Assembly (NCBI GenBank): GCA_013694945.1
Contig: JACDBM010000257.1
Span: 1 to 19,440 of the forward strand
Direction of reading: 5' to 3'
DNA from: Chthoniobacterales bacterium
GTDB lineage: Bacteria > Verrucomicrobiota > Verrucomicrobiia > Chthoniobacterales > UBA10450
DNA: 19,440 bases
A program made the translations under genes and the position numbers. The stretch's first letter is position 1, and each line of letters begins with the position of its first letter. Below are positions 12,903 through 19,440 of the stretch, piece by piece. The notes beneath the pieces are model-generated. The model saw only the letters and a program-made list of their open reading frames with translations, had not been told where the DNA came from and searched no databases.

Positions 12903-15900
12903 ATGCCAGCCGAAACTATCAAGATCAGTGGTGCGCGCCAGCACAATCTGAAGAATCTCCACGTCGAGATCCCTCGAGAAAAGCTCGTCGTCATCACCGG
13001 CCTGAGCGGCTCAGGGAAGTCCTCACTCGCCTTCGATACGCTCTATGCCGAAGGCCAGCGACGCTACGTCGAGAGTCTCTCCGCCTATGCCCGGCAGTTC
13101 CTCGATCAGATGGAAAAGCCGGACGTGGACTTTATTGAAGGCCTCTCGCCCGCGATCGCAATCGAACAACGGAGCGCGGGCGCGAATCCCCGCTCCACCA
13201 TCGCGACCACCACGGAGATCTATGATTATCTGCGCGTCTTGTTTTCGGCCGTTGGTCAGCCGCACGATCCGGTCACCGGCCAGCCGATCCACCGCCAGAC
13301 GCCGCAACAAATTGTCGACCAGATTCTCGCCTACGAACCGGAATCAAGGATCATCCTGCTCGCGCCGCTCGTGCAGAATGAAACCGGCGAGTTTCGCGAC
13401 GTGCTGGAGAAGGTGAAACGCGAAGGCTTTGTGCGCGTTCGCGTCGATGGCGCGATTCTCGAGCTGGCGCAGCCGGAACCGGTCCGGCTCAAAAGGACGG
13501 GCCGCCACAGTATCGAAGCAGTGGTTGACCGGTTGGTGATCCGCGAAGGCATTCGGACACGCCTGGCTGACTCGGTGGAAACCGCGCTGAAGTGGGGCGG
13601 AAACAAGGTTGTGGTGCTGCGGCAGCCGGCGCGGAGTAATGGAGTGATGCAGCAAAGGAGTAATGCGGCTCCCACCGCTCCGGCACTCCAGCACTCCAGC
13701 ACTCCGCCGGAAGCGTGGGAGCCGGTCCGCTACTCAACCGACTACGGAAACGCTGATACGAACTTCTCGTTAGGCGAACTCACGCCGAAGCACTTTTCCT
13801 TTAACAGCCATTTTGGCGCGTGCCCTTCGTGTCACGGACTCGGCACAGCGCAGGTTGTCGATCCCGACTTGATGATTTCCGATCCGGCGAAATCGATCGC
13901 GCAAGGGGCGATTGTTCCCTGGCGGAGAGGGACAAAGCGGATGCAGGCCTACTACAAAACGCTGCAAACCGCGCTCGTGAAGCACTTCAGCGTGGACGAA
14001 TTCCTCCCCTTCACCGATTTACCGGATCGCTTCAAGACCGCGCTCATTCACGGCACTGGCACCGAGCCAATCCAGATGAGCTTCGGCGCCAACGGCAAAT
14101 CGGACAAGGCTGCGAAACCATTCGAAGGCCTTGTTCCGCAAATGCAGCGGCTCTACGAAGAAACCGAAAGCGAGTTCACGCGCCATCGCATCCGCGCCTT
14201 CATGACGCGGGTGCCGTGTCACACTTGCAGAGGCGCCCGGCTAAAGCCGGAGATCCTTGCGGTCACAATTCGCGCGGGCGGCGCTAACCTTCCGCCGCGG
14301 GAGGAGACGCGAATCCGCGAGTTGCGGTCCACCACGGAATTGAACATCCATCAGTTTTGCGAACTCACGATTGACGGCGCTGCGAAATTCATCGCCCGGC
14401 TGACTTTGACGGAGCAACAGCGGAAGATCGCAGGCGACGTGCTGCGGGAGATTGAATCGCGCCTCCAATTCCTGATCGAGGTCGGTCTGGACTACCTCAC
14501 GCTAAATCGCGAAAGCGGCACGCTCTCGGGTGGCGAGGCGCAGCGAATTCGCCTCGCGACGCAGATCGGTTCGGGACTCGCGGGCGTTCTTTATGTTCTC
14601 GACGAACCGAGCATCGGTCTGCACCAACGCGACAACGCCCGGCTCTTGCAGACCCTCTTTCGTCTGCGCGACATGGGGAACTCCGTCATCGTGGTGGAAC
14701 ACGACGAGGAGACGATTCGTGCGGCGGATCACATTCTTGACCTCGGGCCGGGTGCCGGGCCGCGGGGCGGTGAGCTCGTCGCGCAGGGAACTGTGGCCCA
14801 GGTGTTGCAAGCGAAGAATTCTCCCACCGCTGATTACCTTTCTGGCCGCGCCCGGATTGAAGTCCCGAAGCGGCGCGTCGCCCCGCGTTCCCCCATGGCG
14901 AGTTCAGAAGGCTGGCTGACGTTGCGCGGAGCGCAGGAAAACAATCTCAAGAACGTGACGGCTGCGTTCCCGCTCGGTTGCCTCACCTGCGTGACAGGCG
15001 TCTCAGGGAGCGGCAAATCTACCTTGGTCGACGACACTCTCCGCCGCGCACTCTTCCGGCATTTCTACAACTCGAAAGATAAACCCGGGGCGCACGCTCG
15101 ACTGGACGGACTCGACCAGCTCGACAAAGCAATTGTGATCGACCAGACCGCGATCGGCCGGACGCCGCGCTCGAATCCGATCACTTACACGGGCGCGTTC
15201 ACACCGATCCGCGAACTGTTCAGTCAATTGCCCGCCGCGCGAATCCGCGGCTACGATGCTGGCCGTTTCAGCTTCAACGTGAAAGGCGGCCGCTGCGAGA
15301 ATTGCGAAGGCGGCGGGTTGATCAAGATCGAGATGCACTTTCTACCTGACGTCTATGTGGAATGTGAGGTTTGCCGCGGGCAGCGTTACAATCGCGAGAC
15401 GCTCGAGATTACGTTCAAGGGCAGGAACATCGCGGACGTCCTGAATTTCACCGTCGATGAAGCCGCCCGCTTTTTCCGCACCGTTCCATCGGTTTCCGAC
15501 AAACTGGAAGCGTTGCTCGACGTGGGGCTGGGCTACTTGCGACTCGGACAGGCTGGGACGACACTTTCCGGCGGAGAAGCCCAACGCGTGAAGCTGGCCA
15601 CCGAGCTGGCCAAGAGGGCGACCGGCCGCACGATTTACATTCTCGACGAGCCGACGACCGGTTTGCATTTTGCCGACATCGAGAAGCTTCTTCAGGTAGT
15701 GATGAAGTTGCGTGACGCCGGCAATACGCTCGTCGTCATCGAGCACAACCTGGAGATGATCAAGTGCGCGGACTGGATCATTGACATGGGTCCGGAAGGT
15801 GGCGAAGGCGGCGGCACCATCGTCGGCACCGGCACACCCGAGAAGATCGCGCAGCTACCGGCGAGCTACACCGGGCGATATTTGCAGCCGCTCGTACAGC

Positions 15901-15905
15901 CGTGA
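12903..15905 (+). CDS. uvrA: Excinuclease ABC subunit UvrA, paralogue 2 (complete)
   Basis: Damage-sensing ATPase of nucleotide excision repair, 1000 aa (usual ~940-960). In order: Walker A GLSGSGKSS (33-41), AEGQRRYVESLSAYARQFL (canonical), EGLSPAIAIEQ, a low-complexity insert (~244-270), GACPSCHGLG, CHTCRGARL, signature LSGGE (541-545), LYVLDEPSIGLHQRD, second Walker A GVSGSGKST (699-707), the zinc hairpin CENCEGGG...CEVCRGQRYN, second LSGGE (888-892), and ILDEPTTGLHFADI. The CxxC that normally precedes the FSFNxPxGACPxC block is missing (YSTDYGNADTNF), so the N-terminal zinc module keeps only half its ligands. The start is ATG 12903, without a Shine-Dalgarno. Its stop overlaps the next gene's GTG by 4 nt. 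It differs from the paralogue at 1-2231, which keeps that zinc module. Confidence 0.97.
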   Translation: MPAETIKISGARQHNLKNLHVEIPREKLVVITGLSGSGKSSLAFDTLYAEGQRRYVESLSAYARQFLDQMEKPDVDFIEGLSPAIAIEQRSAGANPRSTIATTTEIYDYLRVLFSAVGQPHDPVTGQPIHRQTPQQIVDQILAYEPESRIILLAPLVQNETGEFRDVLEKVKREGFVRVRVDGAILELAQPEPVRLKRTGRHSIEAVVDRLVIREGIRTRLADSVETALKWGGNKVVVLRQPARSNGVMQQRSNAAPTAPALQHSSTPPEAWEPVRYSTDYGNADTNFSLGELTPKHFSFNSHFGACPSCHGLGTAQVVDPDLMISDPAKSIAQGAIVPWRRGTKRMQAYYKTLQTALVKHFSVDEFLPFTDLPDRFKTALIHGTGTEPIQMSFGANGKSDKAAKPFEGLVPQMQRLYEETESEFTRHRIRAFMTRVPCHTCRGARLKPEILAVTIRAGGANLPPREETRIRELRSTTELNIHQFCELTIDGAAKFIARLTLTEQQRKIAGDVLREIESRLQFLIEVGLDYLTLNRESGTLSGGEAQRIRLATQIGSGLAGVLYVLDEPSIGLHQRDNARLLQTLFRLRDMGNSVIVVEHDEETIRAADHILDLGPGAGPRGGELVAQGTVAQVLQAKNSPTADYLSGRARIEVPKRRVAPRSPMASSEGWLTLRGAQENNLKNVTAAFPLGCLTCVTGVSGSGKSTLVDDTLRRALFRHFYNSKDKPGAHARLDGLDQLDKAIVIDQTAIGRTPRSNPITYTGAFTPIRELFSQLPAARIRGYDAGRFSFNVKGGRCENCEGGGLIKIEMHFLPDVYVECEVCRGQRYNRETLEITFKGRNIADVLNFTVDEAARFFRTVPSVSDKLEALLDVGLGYLRLGQAGTTLSGGEAQRVKLATELAKRATGRTIYILDEPTTGLHFADIEKLLQVVMKLRDAGNTLVVIEHNLEMIKCADWIIDMGPEGGEGGGTIVGTGTPEKIAQLPASYTGRYLQPLVQP
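13632..13712. repeat. Low-complexity GGAGTAATG/GCACTCC tract read in frame in uvrA paralogue 2
   Basis: GGAGTAATGGAGTGATGCAG, a further GGAGTAATG, then GCACTCCAGCACTCCAGCAC and TCC. The left and right parts are loosely inverse-complementary. It adds about 25 residues (SNGVMQQRSNAAPTAPALQH...) just before the segment where the first zinc CxxC would be expected. The frame is preserved. Confidence 0.7.
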
Positions 15906-18379
15906 AGCCAAACGCCGCACGTCTTTTTACTTTCAAGTTCGTGCTGGTGGCTGCCGCACTCGCTTTCAGCAATCTTGCAAGAGCTCAAGGCTCAGACGAA
16001 GTCAGTCGCGCCACTCGCCCGATTCTCGAGGGTGTGCCGGAGGTCGCAGTCGTGCGGTTGCGGGCAGTGCTCGCTGGAAGCTTGTCGAGGGAACAGCGGC
16101 GCGCTGCAAACACGAAGCTCGGCGAGGCACTTTTCGCGGCCGAAGAACCGGAAGAAGCGCTGAAGGTTCTGAGCGATCCTGAATTATCTGGCGTTCCGGC
16201 GGCGAAGTTCTGGCGCGCGCAGGCTCTCGCGGCGCTCTCCCGCTGGGCGGAAGCACTTCCACTCTACCACGACGTCGCGGCGCAGAACGGCTCCGGGTTT
16301 CACTCCGAGGCGCTCTACGGCGAGGCAGAGGCGCTCCGTGCGCTTGGGCGTTTCGACGACGCGCTCCAGGCGTTTCGTCGCCTAACGCGACATCCGCGCT
16401 GGAGAGTGCGAGCCCGCCTGCGTTCCGTCGAGTTGATCCTCGTGGCAAAGCAAGATCCGGCCGGAGCAACCCGCATCCTGAATTTGACCCAGCCGAAGAC
16501 CGAGGCGGAGAAAAAGGAGCGGCGGCTTCTTCGAGGGCGGATCGAGGCACAACTCGGCAAGTACGAACGCGCGGTTGCGCTCTTTGCGCCAATCGCGAAA
16601 GATCCAGCCGGCGCGAGTCACTCCGTCTTTGTCGCGGCGGTCCTGGGCATCGCGGACGCCTATTTGCAGATGGGAACGCCGGGTGCCGGCGATGATTTCC
16701 TCGAAGACTTCATCGAGCGAAAGCCGCAGGATCGCAATCTGCCGGAGATCTTCGCGAAGCTTGATCAACTCTACGCGGCCGAACGGAAACAGTCGCGCCA
16801 CGACTTGGGCCGCTGGAGCAAGGATGTCGCAGAGCCGCGCTCTGCCTTGGCGCAATGGTATCTCGCCCGCGCGGAGCTGCGCCTCGGCCGGCGGGACGTC
16901 GCCCTCCAGCTTTTCGAGCAGCTACGCGCGGATCACCCTGCGTTTCCTCCGCTCGCAGAAGCTTTCCTCGAATATGCACGCCTCCAGCTCGAAGATGATC
17001 GCTTTGATCGGGCCAGCGCGGTTCTCGAGACGGCACGGACGCTTGCTCCGGCTCCGGCCCTGCTCGAGCGGATAAATCTGCTCGCCGGGTTTGGTCAATT
17101 TCAAGCCGGTAGTTTTCAGGCAGCGGCGCAGACGTACCGGCAAATCGCACGATCCCCTTCACCGCATGCAAATGCCGCCCTCTTTAACGCCTCGCTCGCC
17201 TGGATGCAAGCAGGTGATGCGGCCGAGGTCGAAGCGACCAAAAAAGAACTCATCGAACGCGGCGCGGATGAGCAAACGCGTGGGGAGCTGCGGCTGGAGC
17301 AGGCGCTGGCGCAAGCAGCGCGCGGCGAGAAGGCAGCGGCCGGGTCACTCCAGAGTTTTGTGCGCGATTTCCCGAAGGACCGGCGCATTGCAGAAGCGTG
17401 GGTGGCGCTGGCAGAGCTCGCGTTCCATGACGCGCCGCCGCGAATCGACGAGGCCCGACGAGACCTGGCCCGCGCCGCGCAGGCCCAGCCTACGGAGACC
17501 GCAAACGAACGGGCGGATTATCTCACGATCTGGATGGAAGAAGCGGGCGTTACCCCGGATGACGCGAAGGTGATCGCCCTGGCTGCGCAGTTCATCCAGA
17601 AGTATCCGGCGTCGCCGCGTCTCGCTGACGTCCGTCTCAAGCTCGCGGAGACCTCTTACCGCCGGCAGGATTTCGCGAGTGCGCAGACGCAATTCGAGAT
17701 CCTCGCGCAAGGCAAGCCGGGCTCACCGGTCGCGGAGAAGGCCGAGTTCTTTGCCGCGCAATCAGCGATGCAGACGATGGGAGCCGCCTCACTCGATCGC
17801 GCGCTCGTCCTCTTCGACAGTGTGGTGAAGAAAAGCGGTGAATGGAAATGGGCCGCGCGTAATCAGCAGGCGGTCATCGAGCGAAAGCTCGGGAAATCGG
17901 ACGATGCGTTGACGCTTTATGAAGAAGTGTTGAAGGGCGACGCAAAACCAGCAGAAAAGCGCGAGGCACTCTGCGGCAAAGGCGACATCCTCCACGAGCT
18001 GGGCGCGAAAGATCCCCAAAACTACCGGCGTGCGATCGAGTCTTACGGGCAACTGGCGGCCGATGGTGAAGCGCCGGCGCATTGGCGGAACCAGGCGTTG
18101 TTCAAAAAAGGCATCTGCCTGGAAAAGTTGAATGCACCGACCGAAGCGCTCGCAACGTTTTATGAGATTGTCGAAAGCGAAGGGAACCCGGAGCGGGAAC
18201 CCGAATTTTTCTGGTTCTACAAAGCGGGGTTCAACGCCGCGCGGCTCTTGGAAGAGAATGCAAAGTGGCAGCCTGCGGCGGCGATCTACGAGAAACTCGC
18301 CTTCGCGGGCGGCGGACGGAGCGAAGAAGCGAAAGGGCGCTTGAACAGGCTCCGGCTAAAACACTTTCTCTGGGAATAG
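15902..18379 (+). CDS. Exported tetratricopeptide-repeat protein
   Basis: An 825-aa protein with a Sec signal peptide: basic start, hydrophobic core FVLVAAALAFSNLA, likely cleavage after ARA (residue 28, before QG). The rest is helical-repeat sequence with many TPR-like units, e.g. AAKFWRAQALAALSRWAEAL, GEAEALRALGRFDDALQAFR, RLADVRLKLAETSYRRQDFA and KKGICLEKLNAPTEALATFY. TPR arrays mediate protein-protein contact; a periplasmic or outer-membrane scaffold is likely, but the partner is unknown. It starts at GTG 15902, overlapping the uvrA stop by 4 nt (GTGA), so translation is probably coupled, although the functions look unrelated. It converges on ilvC with 24 bp between stops and no visible terminator. 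Confidence 0.88.
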   Translation: MKPNAARLFTFKFVLVAAALAFSNLARAQGSDEVSRATRPILEGVPEVAVVRLRAVLAGSLSREQRRAANTKLGEALFAAEEPEEALKVLSDPELSGVPAAKFWRAQALAALSRWAEALPLYHDVAAQNGSGFHSEALYGEAEALRALGRFDDALQAFRRLTRHPRWRVRARLRSVELILVAKQDPAGATRILNLTQPKTEAEKKERRLLRGRIEAQLGKYERAVALFAPIAKDPAGASHSVFVAAVLGIADAYLQMGTPGAGDDFLEDFIERKPQDRNLPEIFAKLDQLYAAERKQSRHDLGRWSKDVAEPRSALAQWYLARAELRLGRRDVALQLFEQLRADHPAFPPLAEAFLEYARLQLEDDRFDRASAVLETARTLAPAPALLERINLLAGFGQFQAGSFQAAAQTYRQIARSPSPHANAALFNASLAWMQAGDAAEVEATKKELIERGADEQTRGELRLEQALAQAARGEKAAAGSLQSFVRDFPKDRRIAEAWVALAELAFHDAPPRIDEARRDLARAAQAQPTETANERADYLTIWMEEAGVTPDDAKVIALAAQFIQKYPASPRLADVRLKLAETSYRRQDFASAQTQFEILAQGKPGSPVAEKAEFFAAQSAMQTMGAASLDRALVLFDSVVKKSGEWKWAARNQQAVIERKLGKSDDALTLYEEVLKGDAKPAEKREALCGKGDILHELGAKDPQNYRRAIESYGQLAADGEAPAHWRNQALFKKGICLEKLNAPTEALATFYEIVESEGNPEREPEFFWFYKAGFNAARLLEENAKWQPAAAIYEKLAFAGGGRSEEAKGRLNRLRLKHFLWE

Positions 18380-18403
18380 AACGCTTGCAGCGAGCGGCCG
18401 GCC

Positions 18404-19402
18404 TCACTTCTGGTGCTTCCAACTCAGCAGGGCACGCAATCGTCGGCCGACTTCCTCAATCGGATGACTTTCCGCGGCTGCGAGCAGTTTCCGATAGCGC
18501 TTTTGGCCACCGGCCGTTTCGCGAATCCATCTCTGCGCGAATTCTCCCGTGCGGATGTCCTTCAGCGCAATCTCCATTTTCTTCTGCACCGCGCGATCGA
18601 TGATCTTCGGGCCGACCGTGAGGTCCCCCCATTTCGCGGTCGACGAAATCCGGGCCCGCATGCCGCCGATTCCTTCCTCGTGCATGAGGTCGACGATGAA
18701 CTTCAGCTCGTATAAGCACTCGAAGTAGGCGAGCTCGGGCGGGTAACCCGCGCGCACCAGAGTCTCGAAGCCGAGCCGCACCAGAGCGCTGACTCCCCCG
18801 CAAAGAACGGCCTGCTCACCGAAGAGATCGGTTTCAGCCTCCTCGCGGAAAGTTGTTTCAATCACGCCCGCCCGCGTGCAGCCAATGCCCTTGGCCCACG
18901 CCAGCGCGGTTTTCTTCGCGCGCCGGCTCGGGTTCTGATGAATCGCAATCAGACCCGGCACCCCGCGTCCATTCACAAACTCCCGTCGTACCATCGGGCC
19001 AAGCCCCTTGGGCGCGACCATGACGACATCCAGCTCTTTGGGTGGAACGATGGTGCGATAGAAGATCGCGAATCCGTGCGCGAAGAGCAATGTTTGACCT
19101 GGCCGCAGATGCCCCGCGATTGCGGATTGGTAAATCGCCGGCATCTCCGTATCCGGGAGGGCGAGAAAAATAACGTCAGCACCGCGGACTGCTTCGGGAA
19201 TGCTGACGGCTTCGAGTCCGGCTTTGCGCGCGATGGCGCGTGAGCGACTCTTCGCCCGCAGACCCACGATGACCTCAACGCCGCTATCCCGGAGATTGAG
19301 AGCGTGCGCATGACCCTGGGCGCCGAAGCCCAGCACGGCGCAGATTTTGCCCTGCAAGACCTTCAAGTCCGCGTCTCGATCGAGGTAAATCCGCGCAGGC
19401 AT
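18404..19402 (-). CDS. ilvC: Ketol-acid reductoisomerase, class I (divergent)
   Basis: Converts acetolactate or acetohydroxybutyrate to the dihydroxy acid with NADPH and Mg2+, in valine, leucine and isoleucine synthesis. It has 332 aa, the class I length. The N-terminal Rossmann fold has VLGFGAQGHAHALNLRDSG and VGLRAKSRS, whose Arg/Ser pattern suggests NADPH. FAHGF carries the catalytic His. The knotted C-terminal domain has ETDLFGEQAVLCGG (metal Asp and Glu), AYFECLYELKFIVDLM and ISSTAKWGD. Unusual: the block normally APKGPGH is APKGLGP, and AHGFNIHF is AHGFAIFY. ATG 19402 lacks a Shine-Dalgarno. No ilvB, ilvN, ilvD or leu gene is visible, though only 38 bp remain upstream. A paralogue with shifted substrate range is possible; the default call is IlvC. 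Confidence 0.9.
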   Translation of the reverse strand: MPARIYLDRDADLKVLQGKICAVLGFGAQGHAHALNLRDSGVEVIVGLRAKSRSRAIARKAGLEAVSIPEAVRGADVIFLALPDTEMPAIYQSAIAGHLRPGQTLLFAHGFAIFYRTIVPPKELDVVMVAPKGLGPMVRREFVNGRGVPGLIAIHQNPSRRAKKTALAWAKGIGCTRAGVIETTFREEAETDLFGEQAVLCGGVSALVRLGFETLVRAGYPPELAYFECLYELKFIVDLMHEEGIGGMRARISSTAKWGDLTVGPKIIDRAVQKKMEIALKDIRTGEFAQRWIRETAGGQKRYRKLLAAAESHPIEEVGRRLRALLSWKHQK

Positions 19403-19440
19403 AAGGCGGCGCCAAACGGCGAGCGCGTGATGCTAGCGCG

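Noticed and set aside
18380..18403. Possible bidirectional terminator between the TPR gene and ilvC
   Set aside because: Only 24 bp with no stem followed by a T-run.
1..19440. Hidden defence system, phage or CRISPR array
   Set aside because: All sizeable genes fit housekeeping or small unknown families; there are no cas, restriction, toxin-antitoxin, integrase or transposase motifs and no regularly spaced repeat array.

Overview
The window is GC-rich chromosomal DNA that looks bacterial. I infer a soil-type Verrucomicrobiota (Spartobacteria/Chthoniobacterales-like). The reasons are the gene set (GTP-dependent PEPCK, a DUF2270 membrane protein, class I ketol-acid reductoisomerase), the weak or missing Shine-Dalgarno sites at many starts, and the abundance of short hairpin-rich repeats beginning with a GTCATCCCGAG-type or GGTAGCGCACGCT-type sequence. 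The taxonomic call is inference, not proof.

Layout, left to right: a uvrA paralogue on the minus strand, cut by the left edge (1-2231); a 452-bp gap holding a 237-bp inverted-repeat element; pckG on minus (2684-4495), divergent from a rhomboid-like membrane protein (4646-5473); a TIGR04283-type glycosyltransferase (5579-6367); a stand-alone PTS EIIA/PtsN-like protein on minus (6489-6956), divergent from a DUF2270 protein (7022-7741) that is followed by mazG (7813-8637); a 675-bp gene-free stretch packed with repeats; a class II aldolase and mtnA on minus (9313-11121), which look like a two-gene methylthioadenosine or deoxyadenosine salvage operon; secG (11255-11785); a DUF6463-like four-helix membrane protein on minus (11981-12451); a small phosphoacceptor-like protein on minus (12568-12834); a second, complete uvrA (12903-15905), translationally coupled to an exported TPR protein (15902-18379); and a class I ketol-acid reductoisomerase, ilvC-like, on minus (18404-19402).

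Most genes are housekeeping: nucleotide excision repair, anaplerosis, nucleotide-pool cleaning, methionine salvage, branched-chain amino acids and Sec export. The unusual layer is the repeats. A hairpin-bearing element at 2392-2628 keeps its stem pairing through compensatory base changes between its two arms. A third copy of the same motif lies in frame inside the inter-ATPase linker of the left uvrA, next to two more hairpins. Other repeat-like tracts are also read in frame: two low-complexity inserts in the two UvrAs, the C-terminal tail of MtnA, and the last residues and stop codon of the glycosyltransferase. Together they suggest that small mobile or structured repeats are repeatedly accommodated at gene ends and linkers in this genome.

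No tRNA, rRNA, CRISPR array, transposase, integrase or phage gene was recognised.
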